A DNA stretch of 64,000 bases. It comes from Kryptolebias marmoratus. Its lineage: Eukaryota; Chordata; Actinopteri; Cyprinodontiformes; Rivulidae. Numbering within the stretch: the stretch's first letter is position 1; each line of letters begins with the position of its first letter. The notes beneath the pieces are model-generated. The model ran no database searches. It saw only the letters and a program-made list of their open reading frames with translations, and was not told the DNA's origin. This document shows, piece after piece, positions 13,396-26,058 of the stretch. The stretch spans positions 4,006,974-4,070,973 of the forward strand of contig NC_051436.1 in NCBI RefSeq assembly GCF_001649575.2, in the 5' to 3' direction. The translations under genes were made by a program, and so were the position numbers.

Positions 13396-14205
13396 TTTGC
13401 CATGATCCAACCACGTTATAACAGGTTGTGTATGTTGTGAAGCAACTGTGCTCATCCTGTGTGCAGATGGTCTAATGCAAAGAAAAACTAGGTCCATTTT
13501 TGTAGATTTTGCATGTGGATGATGTGTTCCTGTACGCTCGTGTTCGATCAGGGCGTGGAAAAAGAGAGAAGGAGGTGGAGAGAAGTGGAGGCATTTTTTT
13601 TTTTTTCAGTACTGTCAGTCTTTGATCAGTGTCCCTATTTGTGTGCATGTGTTTGAGCCAAGCCCTGGTGTCTTGGAGGCAGATGAAACACTGCGGCTCT
13701 ATCCGGGAGTCACAGAACACCCACTGTTCTTCGCCTTCTCCTTTTTTTTTTTTTTTGCTTTCACACTGCCTCACCGTTTTAGCCACTATTCCGGACCAAA
13801 GCCATTTTAAATAATAATCATTCAGAATGTTTCTGTGTCTGCCTGAACCTGAGCTTCTGTTTTTCCAAGCCCTTTATCAGATTATAGGGTACTGGGGGGG
13901 GCTGTTTCACACTGAATCGTTGTCAGATGGACGCAGCGTGAAGGTGCAGCAGAGACAAAATAACACAAGTATTTTGGCTGTCTGCTGGCTCTGTCTGATG
14001 CTGTTCCATTAGCACGCCAAACATTTCTGCAAAGCTATTAATAACAGAGGAAGAAAACATTTGATGCACCATTAGGCTTCACAATAATGACGAGAAACAG
14101 ATTTTTGTTTTTACCACCCTCTAATACCTGGACTTTATAGTCGCGCTGAAGCCATATTATGATCAGAACACCACGCTGACACAGAAGTATTGCTATGTTT
14201 TAGAT

Positions 14206-14532
14206 TAATTAGCCTAATTAATGACCTAATTAGCATAACTGTTATGTTTAATTTATCATGGTGATTACAGTAGGGCATTCAGCAGCTTACTTGCCTCTTG
14301 TTTGTGCACGGCGTAATTAATTTACCCAAACACGCTTCTTATTTCCATGTGTCTGTGAAGGTTAAAGAGCAGCACAAAGTCATATGAGGATGAGGTGTTC
14401 AAAAAATGTTGATTGCTTTAGATTTTATGAAACATGAAAAATCATTTCTCATTAAAACTCCCCCATATTCAAAAAAAGAAGCTGTAGCTTCAGAATATGC
14501 TGAAGGATCATCGATTAATTATTGCTTAATTA
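14206..14532. promoter_or_regulatory. Cluster of TAATTA homeodomain-type motifs (candidate intronic enhancer)
   Basis: Six TAATTA hexamers occur at 14206, 14215, 14227, 14314, 14516 and 14527; the first three lie within 27 bases. TAATTA is the core site of many homeodomain proteins active in the nervous system. The block lies in the presumed nlgn2 intron about 3.5 kb upstream of a coding exon. The function is inferred from motif density only, and AT-rich sequence gives such motifs by chance fairly often. Confidence 0.3.
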
Positions 14533-17500
14533 GCAGCTAAGTGGACTTTTTTTTTTTCACCTTGAAACATCCAGTTTGTGTGAGGTCACGTCAGGTCTTA
14601 CAGTCTGGCTCAGGACAGATTATGTTCTTACTATATGTCTGTGGATAAAATGGGTCCTGACCACATCCGATGGTGGTTTAAAGGTAAACATTTTCATTGC
14701 ACATTGAGGCTGTTCAGACATATATTTAGTGCTATCTGGATGCACTAAGAACAGTTATAGCAACAGGTCTGAACACCCTCTGTTAACCTGCATGTTCTGA
14801 CCCGTCTAGGCCAGATCATAACGTGAAAAATCCATCCTCTTCAGATCTCAAGCTGCCGACACACTCAAAGATGAATATTTTCTAGTGTTATTTATTTCAA
14901 AAGATGTATTTTTGACTGAGATGTTACAACAAGTGGAGCGTATGGCTTCAGAGAGAGCTATAATGCCAAAAATATTAAACTATCTGAATATTAACCAAAC
15001 TTACCTGTTTGAAAATAAATAAACCAAATAGCAAAAACTTACCTCGCTAACTAAGAAAAACAGAAGAAAACTAAGTAAACATAAACGGCAGCTCACTCCT
15101 ACAAAATCCAAACTTTTACAAGGTGTTTTTGACAGACAAGCAATATGGGTGGTTGAGATGAGCAGAGGATGGGGATTGGACGTCTCCCTCGTCTTCTGGG
15201 AGCCAATCAGGGACGGGCACCTGCACACTCACATTTACATAATTAACATTACGACACCAGTCGTAACACTGCACAAGAGATGTTTTAGTCACATAAACCA
15301 AGATGTGATGGAAAGTTGAAGCCTCCTCTTCTGTTTAATGTTGTTTTCTTTTTTACATTTGACATATACTGCTCCTGTTAACAGGATTAACGTTCCTTCT
15401 TCGTCCAAAACAAGAACATTACTGTCCTCAGAAGAGTCTCTTATCCTTGAGATGTAGGTGGACATCTGAGGCTAGAACTAAGCTTGGAACTTTATGATTT
15501 AGTGTGAATAAAAAAAGGCTTCTTGGATGGGAAGCAAATCAAATTAAAATAATAAGGAAAGAAGTCCAGTTATGATTGCCAAGAAATTTAATTTTTTGGT
15601 TTTAATTGAAAACAAAATTAGTGCTGAAACTATAAGTGAATGCAGATTATTCCCCTTAAATGCTACAAACCATCGTTTCTGCTCAAACTCAATTACAGTC
15701 AGTAAAAATCTGTATGTGTACGGCAGCAGATAAGGTGGAACATCAGGAAAAGTTCATTTTCCGTTTCTCTCCCTGAGGTAGTTTTACTTGGCTGATAAAA
15801 AAAAAGCTCACCACTACAGCCAGAACAGAAAACAGATAAATTTTCAGAAATTGTCAACTGACTCCTGAAATCTTGGCTCCTGGTTTTATTAAAGAAAGTC
15901 TTGTGATTCATTTTCAGTGTATATGTGTAGGTGGATCAATAATTGTTTTCCAGTCATTACTGTTTTAACTTATTTTGCTTCGTAGCTTTAGATTTGTTTG
16001 TTGGTTTATTTTAAAAGCTAACAAAAGCACTTGATGTTACTCCTTTCTGCATGAACAGTGCTTTACAAATTTTAGTAAATTGCATTTTTGAGTTGAATCT
16101 TTTTTTTTTCTGCATGTTGTTGTGAACTATATTTGTATTTAATATAATTCTCATTTTCACTGGTCTCCCAAGTAGAGTTATCAACACATTTCTCTTTTTT
16201 CTTTAATAATTTTGCACATTAGCCTGTTTACGGTTTTATATAGTTGCATATATTAAGTAAATATGTTCTGCAGTGTTTTATGTTCAAACTGCAGGTTGTC
16301 TGGTTTTTGGCCACATGGTGGCGCTTTTTCCATTTGAGCTCAAGAACTGCTTTTTTCTCAGTAAACAGGTTGTTGCAGAGTAATGAGGATTATATACTTT
16401 TATATATTATATGATTGTTATTTATGAAGTATCATATATTTATTTTTTGCTCATCTCTGTTTTTAGCCTAATAGTGTATCATCTTTATTGCACAGTTAAA
16501 TGTTACTGCAGTATCAGTAAAATTAGACTTTATTTTGGTTCTGATTTGGTTTGAATGGCAGGAACTCGGTGTGTAGAATACGTTCCTGTTTGTTTACAAA
16601 TTCCAGCCTGACGCTATCGGTTATTAAGTGTTTAACATCTACTGTATGAGCCTAATGAACAGCCTATCCCAGGCACGTCTTTTTAATAAAGGTCTAATTA
16701 GAGGTCCCGTTCGCTGAGTGGCAGTTAATTGCTGCCTGAGCGGAACAGATTCATGTCTTTGGTGGAACAATCGAAGATTCCTAATAGTATTCATGAGAGG
16801 TAAATGTCAGCTAACAACAGAAAGGTTAACCTATTGTTACTTTGATCTGATGTACAGAACAAGGAGACTTTAGGACATGTTCAGTTTTAAGCCAACAGCG
16901 TTTTACATCAGCTGGAAGCATGAAAACAGCAGCTGTGAGGAGGAATAGTCAACATAATATACATGAGACATCACATGTAGAACTTAAATATGAATTTAAA
17001 TTCTCTGTCAATTTTTTTTTTCATATCTGATATATGCACATCCCAACACTCAGATTAAAAAAAACAACAACTTTTGATTCTTGTAGCTCTCATCTGCAAA
17101 CCTATTTGTTTCTGCCTAACATTTATTTATTCGAAAAAGTCTGCATGGATGTTTAAAGTCAGCTTAACGCTCTATTTAGGCAGGTGGTGAATTTCATCAA
17201 CTGTATCTTAAAAAAGAGACTGTTATTGACTGCGATGCATTCGGTTTGTTTATTTTTCATATAATTTTTAACAGCTCTGCTGGCCTTTAACATAAAAACA
17301 GAGGATTTGGAGTCAAAATGAAACACGAAAAACTCTGCAACTGTAAGCTTACAACTAAAGTTCACAAAGTTTATAAAGATTTTCATAAGTTTTACAAAAT
17401 ACTGTGTTTTAAAATATTCATTAGAGCATTAAAAAAGTTTGATGCCATTTAAAGAATATAACACATTGTTTTTGTTTTCCTAAAATATGAGGACATTGTT

Positions 17501-17955
17501 TTGGGTGTTTTATCACATTTACCAGCTTCTCTTCAGGTATCTTTTCTGTGAAAGCTCGCTCATATATGCTGGGAATTAGACAGTTGACGTAGGCATTTTT
17601 AAAAAAGAGATTAGCGTTATAAGAAAGGTAAATCTGACCCAAAGTGTAATCATTTATAATCCTTTTATAAGTTTTTTTGTGCCTGCTCAGAATGACATTT
17701 GTTGGGCTCAAAAGTTATTTTGGAGTAGGCAGACCTGCAGTTCTTTCCTACTGAAAGGCTAATTAACCACTAATAGAATAGATTGTTTACCATGCAGGTT
17801 GTAATCGACATCCTCTTGATTTCTGTTGTTCCTTTTGTTTCTTTTCCCATCTCTGCTTCTCATCTTCCTCCTCTTAATTCACCTACTCTTCTTCTGCTTC
17901 ATTCTGAACACTTGTCCTCTCCCTCCATCTTTCATTTCGGTTCTTTAACATATAG

Positions 17956-18141
17956 GCTTCCTCAGTACTGGAGATCAGTCTGCCAAGGGGAACTATGGCC
18001 TGCTGGACCAGATTCAGGCTCTGCGTTGGCTCAACGAGAACATCGGACACTTCGGCGGAGACCCAGAGAGGATCACCATCTTCGGCTCTGGAGCAGGCGC
18101 TTCCTGCGTCAACCTCCTCATCCTGTCACATCACTCCGAGG
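17956..18141 (+). CDS. nlgn2: nlgn2 coding exon: neuroligin nucleophile-elbow region
   Basis: 186-nt exon after acceptor TATAG and before donor GTAAAA. It enters with two bases completing a Gly codon and leaves with one. It encodes the segment from FLSTGDQ through [16 protein letters not shown] and [16 protein letters not shown] to LSHHSEG. In active cholinesterases this motif reads GESAG with the catalytic serine; here it is GSGAG, the substitution that makes neuroligins catalytically dead adhesion proteins. The domain sits outside the postsynaptic membrane and binds presynaptic neurexin. It is the first visible exon; about 230 residues of signal peptide and N-terminal domain are missing from the window. 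Confidence 0.95.
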
Positions 18142-19668
18142 GTAAAATTAATGTTCTGATGAGTTACAGCAGCTTCATCATCCATACACCATTTTATTTT
18201 TGTTTTTCTTTAGAGGCATTAAGATTGGTAGAGAAGCAGAACACAACAGACCCATGGGTCGTAGGATTTCCATTTTTATTTTTTTTTTACTGTTATAAAT
18301 GTGTGAATGCTGACACAGCATTTACATTATCGTTTTCCTGTTTAATTTCTTCCATGCATTGTTTGTTAAACAAACTACTTTCACACATTTTGTGAGATTT
18401 TAACTATTCGTTTATCAATTGATTGAAAACAGTATGCTTTGACTCTTAGTATTTGCAACTTTTATACTTAATTTACAAAACTTTTACCCCTAGTAATACA
18501 TTAAAATCTCTTTGATTCATTTTAAAACATTGTTCTCTGAAAATTAAGTCACTTAAGCGGACTTGCTATTTTCTGTCTTCTTATGCTATAATTTTACTCA
18601 TTTTAGCTTTTAACTGGTTTTGCTACATCTAGTTTTAGCTATAGTTTAGCTCATTTTAGCTACTGTTTTGCTTGCTTTAGACACAATTGTGATCAGTTTA
18701 GTTTTCTTACTATCATTTTGTTGATTTTATCTTTTAGCCACAGTTGTGCTAAATTCATCTTTCAGCTACTTTTCTGCTGAATTTAATTTTCGTTCTGCTC
18801 CTTTTAACTTCTGTTCTGCTTGTTTTCACTTTAAAAGCTCAGTTTTGGCTTCTTCAGCAAATTTCCACAGACTCATTCAGCACTCTCACTTGCGTTTTCT
18901 GCAAAAAATGCAAGTTTGTCCAATTCTGATTAACAGCCTAGATCCAGCCTTATTCAAATATAAATTTTCTCCCTTGTGGTTATTTGCTTCCCAAATAAAG
19001 TAGCACGATTTCTTACTGATTCTTCAACAGCCACAGAGCATATTTACATCCCTTTCTATAAAAAGTGTTTTAATATCCAGCCTAGAAATTGTTCATTCCT
19101 GTGATGTTGACCTGACAGTTTTATCCTCAAAGGAACACACTGGTTGTCCTTTGAAATGAAAAATTTAAGCGGGTTTGAGTCTAATGAGCGTGTTCAGGTT
19201 GTGGGATAAATGAGATGTGAGCCCTGTTTCCCAACATTACCTGCCTGCAGTGAGGCCTCGTGGTTCTGCTCGCCGCTCCACAGCAGAGAGGCTCGTCAGA
19301 ATCCTACATGTGTTCAACCTCTTGCTCCCCATTACAGACAAAACACCCGGAGGGCTGAGTGTTAATGTGGCGCCACCAAAGGACAGAGGCCCTACGAACC
19401 AATCGACTTTGATCTGAACCGAGATCAGCGTGGCTGACGAACCGCAGCCAAATGGTCACGCTCTCGCTACCTTTGATCACGGCGTTCTTGAAGCTGTCCT
19501 CCTCCGATCGTAACTTCTCTGTTCTCTGCGCCGCTCGAGGACTCGCCCTGAATGTCTCTTTTCTCTCCGTTTGCTGCCTCATGCACAAACTCCAAAAGGC
19601 AGAAAAAGAAAGGGAGAGATCAGAAAAGAGTGTGTTCATGCAGCCGCACATCTGTTTCAATTACAGCA

Positions 19669-19671
<3 letters not shown>

Positions 19672-19718
<47 letters not shown>
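19672..19718. repeat. (GT)n microsatellite
   Basis: About 23 GT units, followed by GTGGGGAC words (19738-19860) and a second GT run, the usual layout of a common fish GT-rich repeat. Confidence 0.9.
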
Positions 19719-19720
<2 letters not shown>

Positions 19721-19863
19721 ACTTGTATTTGCTATATTGTGGGGACAATTTTCCTAACATATGCTAACTTGTGAAGACGAACTGCTCCTTGTGGGGACCA
19801 AAGCCTGGTCCCCTCAATATGGAAGTCAATGGAAAGTCCCCACGAAGGTAGAGAGACAGACAT

Positions 19864-19864
19864 G

Positions 19865-19895
<31 letters not shown>

Positions 19896-19914
19896 TGTGT
19901 GTGTGTGTGTGTGT
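19864..19914. repeat. (GT)n microsatellite with one GG interruption
   Basis: GT run broken once by an extra G near 19889. It is preceded by GTCCCCAC, which is complementary to GTGGGGAC upstream, so the two arms can pair around the segment. Confidence 0.9.
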
Positions 19915-20139
19915 AACACCGAGCTTCATTTATTCTGTGTAGATGTCCTTCGAGAACAAATGCGTTGTCAAAGCTTGACTGATCGTGTGTGCGTGTGCTG
20001 CTGTATCGTGTATCCATTTAACACAACCCCTGTAATTACCCTTAACGTTTGTTAACCCTTTGTATTAACCCACTCATCCCACAAACTTCTCTCCTGTTAG
20101 CAGGTAGTTCACTTAACAGGGATGTTTCATAATTAGATT

Positions 20140-20285
20140 TACCGTTTTTGTTTTGGCTGCTCCCTTTTGCAGGAGTCACCACAGCGAGCGAACTTGTAAC
20201 TTTGGCAATTATTTTACCCTTCCTGACCCAACCTGGGCTCGAACCTGCAGCCTCATGATTACAGGACTACAATCGCAAAAATTAG
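20140..20285 (+). repeat. Interspersed repeat, copy 1 (shared with 39425-39590)
   Basis: Shares GGCTGCTCCCTT, CACCACAGCGAGC, CTTCCTG and CCTGGGCTCGAACCTGCAGC words, in the same order and orientation, with 39425-39590. The pattern is of a widespread fish repeat. No coding capacity. Confidence 0.65.
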
Positions 20286-22135
20286 ATCAGCGATGTTTAT
20301 TATTATCCTCTTCCCTTGTTCAAAAACATATTTTGTTCACTAAATCACTGAAATTGTAACAAAGTGATTAATTACTACTTAGCTCCACATGGTAAAGCTT
20401 TAGTCCAAGTCAAGTTATTTATTTACGTCTTACCATAAAATAGATAATAATACAAAAAAAAAACAGTGTGACTTAATTGTGAGATGTTATACCAGTTTTC
20501 ATTCTTACTTTTTTCCTTCTTTACCAGATGCCCATTTATGTTATTAGCTTATCAAATTCAAATGAATCAAGGATAATCCTGTAAATGTGCCAGATTTAGC
20601 CATGAGGGCTAATTTACATCTGTAGTCTCTGGCAGGTTTATGATAAAACAAATAAGAGGGGATAAAATTAAATGCACAATAAACAAAAGCTAACAACACA
20701 AATACAGCAATAAGATAATGAAAGCAACACATAAAATACAAATACAATCTGTTAGTAAAGAAAATATAGAAATATATGCACACACACATTAAAAAACAAC
20801 TTTTTAAAAAAACAACAACAATGTATTGCAATTAAATTACTGTTCTGTTTGAATCTTTTTTTTTGGCCCAACATTTTTTGAAACCTGACTTCAGGACAGT
20901 GTCAGAGTTTCCAGCTACTCATCCTTTTCCAAATGCATAACTGTAGACTGAAATGTACAAATTTTAAGTACATGCACTTTGCATCAGATTTATGAGCAGA
21001 AAAAAAAGATGAAATATCTTCTTTATGAAGAAGGAACATTATATCCTGTAATGCATGGTGTCGTAGCACTGTTATCTGGAATAAAGAAGACACGACTGAA
21101 ACTAAATGTTGCTTTAAAAAAATAGTTTCACACATCAAAACAAAACTTGCACACTTTATACTTCATGTGGTTTATACAAATAAAGTCAGGAAGTCTTTAA
21201 TGTTCTTTAGCGTAAAAAGAGAAGGCAAGCATCAATACCTACTTTTACCCTTAGCTTCTAGATTATTATTTAGTAAAATTCTATTTTTGACTCAAGATAT
21301 ATGTTAATTAAAAGTTTTGCATTTAATGTTTAACTTACAAGTAGTCAATGTGTTTTCTGAAAGACTCCAGTCTCCATGCACTGATTTTTATAACCTTATT
21401 TTTTATGGGAACCAGAATTGTTTAGTTTATTTTCGATTTGTTCCAAGAGACCCCAGAATTTGAACTTTTAACAACTTAGATAATAAGTATTAACCCTTTG
21501 TCTTTTGTTGCTTTCAGCTGACTCACCCCTTCCCACTGTCACCTGTTTATTTTCATGTCTCTGCTTTGTCGACCCTTCACCATCTTCCTCTTCATCAGCA
21601 TCTATCGGAGTAACATCAACCCTCTAGACGCCACCTGTCTGTCATGTTCCCCCCTTATACCTGTCATTGATGCCAGGTGAGGAGTCTGTCATCCCTAAGG
21701 GCTACCAATCATGTCGACAACAGTTTGTTACAAATCAAACCGGACAGCTGAGATGTGCAGGATGGGCGAGTCAGCCGACATAAAGAGAGGGATTCTTAAT
21801 GTTGATCTGGCAAAGGGTGATATATTAATGCCAAAACAGTCTAAATACCTTGTTTAGATGAGTTGGACAGACAAGGATAGGACGGGCAGAAAGATCTTTG
21901 GGCATTTTGAAAAGAGCTGTAGCCAAAATGAGAACTATTCTTAGAATCCAGTCCTGGAGACCAACCAGCTACAGCCGTCATCCGCCTCTTTCCATCTCTC
22001 TTTTGGTGCAGATATGTATGTAACTGCTTCCAAGTTACTTCTTACTTTAATTGATCTCCCAGGGACGAGAGATTCTGCCTTTCTCCTTAATTATTAACTG
22101 ACCAATCTTCAGCCCAAGAGAGGTGTGGAAAAAGC

Positions 22136-22155
22136 AAAAAAAAAAAAAAAAAAAA
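22136..22155. repeat. Poly-A run
   Basis: Twenty A residues in the nlgn2 intron, with further A-rich bases after a single G; possibly the tail of a degraded retroposon. Confidence 0.8.
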
Positions 22156-22517
22156 GAAAAAAACTTGAGCCCGAGAGGAAACGAGTGAGGCAGGCGGCCC
22201 CTTAACGAGCCACTCGAGTGGTTTCAGCAGCTCAGGACAGGCAGAACTAAAGAGACAGAAAAAGAAACAAAGAGGAGGTGTAGCGACTGAACAGGGCTGG
22301 GAAAGAAAACAGATCTTTTGACTTGTCAGAAGAGCTTATTCCCAGTCTGGCCTGAGCTACAGCCCCAGAGCATGCTTCAGATCTGCTGTCCATCTCATAT
22401 CTTCTGCACTTTCTTTAGATAGGATGAAAAGCCTAAATCGGAAGTGTTTTAATATACAGTAGCTTTGGCAGACAGAGCTGTGTGATCATTGTCCTTTTTC
22501 CCCACCTGTCCATTCAG

Positions 22518-22783
22518 GTTTGTTCCATAGGGCCATCGCTCAGAGTGGAACGGCCATTTCCAGCTGGTCTGTCAACTACCAGCCCCTCAAGTACACCAAG
22601 ATCCTGGCCCGGAAGGTGGGTTGCACCTACTCTGAGACAGCTGACCTCGTTGACTGCCTGAGACGCAAGACCTTCAGGGAGCTGGTGGACCAGGACATCC
22701 AGCCGGCCCGCTACCACATTGCCTTTGGCCCTGTGGTGGACGGAGATGTGGTGCCCGACGATCCTGAGATTCTCATGCAGCAG
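22518..22783 (+). CDS. nlgn2: nlgn2 coding exon: centre of cholinesterase-like domain
   Basis: 266-nt exon after acceptor TTCAG, before donor GTGAGT; it starts by completing the Gly codon of the previous exon and ends on a codon boundary. It encodes [16 protein letters not shown], then [16 protein letters not shown], and [19 protein letters not shown] followed by [17 protein letters not shown]. The stretch [20 protein letters not shown] is what I know from vertebrate neuroligin-2, as opposed to the divergent equivalents of neuroligins 1, 3 and 4; this is one of two regions fixing the paralogue. Whether it is the fish a or b copy cannot be told from the sequence alone. Confidence 0.95.
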
Positions 22784-23229
22784 GTGAGTCTGATGGCATG
22801 ACTCACTCTGGATTTCATTGTTAGTTTTTGTGGTGACACTTCAGTCAAAGGAGGACTAGGAGAACTCTGAGTGACTGTGACCTGTTAATAAATGTTAGAG
22901 GTCTAGCTGTGACATTTACCAGCTTGTGTCGACTCACACCCAATACATTGAACAATACAAACAGTTCTGGTGGTAGCAGAGTTTAAACTCATGCTTCAGA
23001 GTCTTTATGTGTGGGTCCTTTTTCTTTTAAAAACATCATGTGCTGTTTAAACTCTTTATCACAAGGTTAACACTTGTGCAGCCATTAATGTGATCAGATA
23101 AAGTTTCTGTGTCTTTGCTATTCTTAAAATCTATTAAATATTTTTGTTATAATTATTATCCTCTTTTAACACCCAGTGAGGACATTTATTCTATGCATAT
23201 TACCCATCAAACATGTGGGAACATGCAAA

Positions 23230-23345
23230 CGAACGTGGAGCAGACAGCTGCCATCTAAGGTGCCCAGGAAGCAACTGGGAGGTTATGAGCCCCCAGTGGG
23301 GTGCCTCATCTTCCCCGCCCAATTTTATGGGGATTCGAACCACTT
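23230..23345 (+). repeat. Degraded interspersed repeat
   Basis: Contains GGTGCCCAGGAAGCAACTGGGAGGTT and GGGATTCGAACC-like words spread over 115 bases. The GATTCGAACC word resembles a tRNA T-arm, hinting at a tRNA-derived SINE, but no A box or cloverleaf could be built. Confidence 0.35.
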
Positions 23346-23639
23346 TTGTAGCGACAAGGACATAAAAATTATTATAAAATGGAAAAAAAACAGCCTTTTA
23401 TAGCTACATTTAAATCTTTTCCCATCTTTTACAGTCTAATGTCTCCTACTAGTGTTCATTTTGAGGTTTACTTGGATTTAACAGGGACACTGGACAAAAT
23501 TTCTAGACAGGAAGTTCTTTCTTTGTCTTAAAATTGTCTAAAATTACAGCCTTCTCTTGTGTCACCCTACCCAAGAAAACAAGAAAAAAAAACACATTTA
23601 TCACATGCCACCATGAAAGGCGGGCTTTACTTTATTAGC

Positions 23640-23800
23640 CTCTGTCTCTCTGTGTGTTCCTTTTTTGTCTGTCTGTTAGCAAAATATCTCATGAACAAGT
23701 AGATGGGTTTTAATGAAACTCTCAGAAAGTAATCATTGGAGATGGTCCAATGGAAGATGGTCAGTGCAACTACTCAACTTTAGAAAACACAAAAGGGTTG
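23640..23800 (+). repeat. Interspersed repeat, copy 1 (shared with 53220-53400)
   Basis: CTGTTAGCAAAATATCTCAT and the following AACTCTCAGAAAGTAATCA-type words recur in the same order at 53265-53400. Same orientation in both. Non-coding. Confidence 0.65.
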
Positions 23801-24599
23801 TTAGTCAGTGACTGTAACAGATATTGATGTAAATTTTGGTGAAGTAGTAGCCGAGAGTCATCCCCAACACATATTCTAAGCACTAACAGATTGCATATTT
23901 TTATCATTTGACCAAAATTATCATAAATCTATTTTTCTAACTAAGACAAAATGATTTTTGTTTAAAACTTTGGCGTCAGTGGTGGAAGATAATTTGCATT
24001 CCTTCAAGTAATGTTAGGTTAAGTTACTTTTTGAAACAATAAAGACTGCTTTATAAGAGAATCAAAAATGAACAAACTGAAAAATTAAAAAGTGCATCTC
24101 ATCATAAAATCAACAATCCATAAATCATAAGAAAAAGTGACTTATAATAGAGTTTCTAGACTAAAAGACATGGTGAGAAACAAGAGGTCTTTTTCTTTGA
24201 GCTCTCCCTGTCTATTAATTGGCACTATAGACTTCTAAAGCTCAAAAGATCCTTAATTTTAGGATGCCATTAACTGCAGCGCTATGGTGGAACTAATATT
24301 CAAGGGAGCTTTATATTGTCTCCTGTTAGAAAAAAATGCAAAGTATTTAAGCACATGATACTTAAGCAGAACATAGAGTTCATGTCTTTCTCCCTCACAG
24401 ATCATGTGCTTAAATGGCTTCACAACAAAAACTGTTCATTAATGAGAATGATAGTTTTTATATATTTATATTTATCAACATAACTATAACAATTATAATT
24501 ACCAAAATAGTTTTGAGCTAACAAAGACGGAATTTGTGAATTTGTGTTTAAGCAGTATTTGTAATGTCTTCACCTGTGCTGCCCTTCTTTGTCCACCAG

Positions 24600-24753
24600 G
24601 GGGAGTTCCTCAACTATGATGTCCTGATAGGAGTGAACCAAGGAGAAGGACTGAAGTTTGTGGACGACAGTGAAGACAACGATGGCATCTCTGCCGCAGC
24701 CTTTGACTACACCATCTCTAACTTTGTGGACAACCTTTATGGATATCCTGAGG
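24600..24753 (+). CDS. nlgn2: nlgn2 coding exon: neurexin-facing part of the domain
   Basis: 154-nt exon, phase 0 in and phase 1 out, between CCACCAG and GTGAGG. Encodes [20 protein letters not shown], a variable acidic stretch ([10 protein letters not shown]) and [11 protein letters not shown]. The GVNQGEG segment carries the second position of the old esterase triad and is kept in all neuroligins. The acidic stretch differs between paralogues. Confidence 0.95.
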
Positions 24754-25453
24754 GTGAGGGACACCAACCCACATGTCTGTCAGTCTTCAAGATCTCCTCT
24801 CTACCTGCCCTTCAAGTGGCATAATCCTGCAGCAAAACCACTAGTTTGGCTCATTTTGACACCTTTGAGTTGACATGTTTCAGGGATATGTACAAAAAAA
24901 GACAAGAATAAAGTATATATGCAGGCATTCTGTTATAAACACAACTTATGATAACATTAAAAAACATCTACTTGTTGTTGTTCTTGTCGAAAAAACATTA
25001 TGTGGGGAGAAAAATGAGCAAAGCAAATGTGAGCTCAGTGAAGTGTAACAAGCAAAGACAGGCATACTAACGAGATTGCCTATCATGGAGATTATCTCTC
25101 ACCGCGGTGGGTCTGTGCTTTGGCCTTTGGGGCTCTGTGGGCACTAATGCTGTCGCTCATCAGCCCCCAGGCAGCCAGCTCCCAATCACAGTGCTGTTGT
25201 TCCTAACAGATCAGCCTCGCAGTGGGCCACCGCCAAAATACACACACGTTTGAATAATGCAGTCACGATCCCTCTCAAGTTCTTGTCAGTCATTCTGGAA
25301 ACTGAGGGGCAAAATCTGTTTCTCATCTTTTAGCATATCAAATGTCTCACTTACATGCAGAACTGCACTTTTGTTTTTCCCCAATCCTGTTATATTGGCT
25401 TATTTTAGCCACTTTTACTCTTTTTTTGACATATATGTCTCTTCTTTCCACAG
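24754..25453 (+). other. nlgn2 intron
   Basis: 700-nt intron, GTGAGG to CCACAG. A GC-richer block at 25080-25240 (with CACCGCGGTGGG and CAGCCCCCAGGCAGCC words) stands out and may be conserved non-coding sequence; no repeat match is evident. Confidence 0.85.
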
Positions 25454-25820
25454 GTAAAGACATCTTGAGGGAGACCATCAAGTTCATGTACACGGACTGG
25501 GCAGACAGAGACAATGGTGACATGAGAAGGAAGACTCTGTTAGCTTTGTTTACAGACCACCAGTGGGTGGCGCCAGCAGTGGCCACTGCCAAACTCCACG
25601 CTGAATTTCAGTCCCCAGTTTATTTCTACACATTCTACCATCACTGCCAGACCGAGACGAGACCAGAATGGGCCGATGCGGCACACGGAGATGAGATACC
25701 ATACGTGTTTGGCGTGCCGATGATCGGTGCCACAGACCTGTTTCCATGCAACTTCTCGAAGAATGATGTGATGCTGAGTGCTGTGGTCATGACTTACTGG
25801 ACCAACTTCGCCAAAACTGG
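25454..25820 (+). CDS. nlgn2: nlgn2 coding exon: C-terminal half of cholinesterase-like domain
   Basis: 367-nt exon between TTCCACAG and GTAGGT; enters by completing a Gly codon and leaves two bases of another. Encodes [72 protein letters not shown] and the glycosylation-type NFS in [11 protein letters not shown], then [36 protein letters not shown] is the helix pair used for dimerisation in the family. The AHGDE histidine corresponds to the third triad residue of cholinesterases. Confidence 0.96.
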
Positions 25821-26058
25821 GTAGGTGTAATTTTAAATTTATCTATTTTAGATTCTGAGGTAAAACCTAATAATAATCCTAGTCTGAAGCACTTGAAACT
25901 TTTGCTATCCATTTGAAAAATCAGATAAACCTCTGAATGAATCTTTTAAAGTTAAGTGCCTTGTCTAAAAACTTGTTGGATTGTTCTATTTGGTTTTATG
26001 ACTCATTAAAACCTTGATTTCACACTTAAGCCGATGTTCTGCCTCTGTTTTCCATCAG

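Larger units (their letters stand above)
1..17955 (+). other. Long non-coding stretch, probably an intron of nlgn2
   Basis: No open frame in this stretch resembles a known protein, and I found no neuroligin exon upstream of 17956. The exon at 17956 starts in the middle of a codon and corresponds to the middle of the cholinesterase-like domain, so a preceding exon must exist; it is either left of base 1 or inside the N runs. The stretch is AT-rich with scattered repeats, listed separately. Short frames such as those at 358-627, 970-1251 and 12620-12934 have no recognisable domain. Confidence 0.6.
18142..22517 (+). other. nlgn2 intron with microsatellites and fish repeats
   Basis: 4.4-kb intron bounded by GTAAAA and TTCAG. 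It contains a GC-richer block at about 19215-19560 without a convincing gene, two GT microsatellites, a degenerate interspersed repeat near 20140-20280, and poly-A at 22136-22155. I see no exon in it. Confidence 0.8.
22784..24599 (+). other. nlgn2 intron
   Basis: 1.8-kb intron, GTGAGT to CCACCAG. Holds two degraded interspersed repeats (23230-23345 and 23640-23860) and otherwise unremarkable AT-rich sequence. Confidence 0.9.

Noticed and set aside
19452..20055. Frames with long Val-Cys or Thr-His runs
   Set aside because: Translations of GT/CA microsatellites.
23300..23345. GATTCGAACC word as a possible tRNA
   Set aside because: Only a T-arm-like word; no acceptor stem or A box could be paired.
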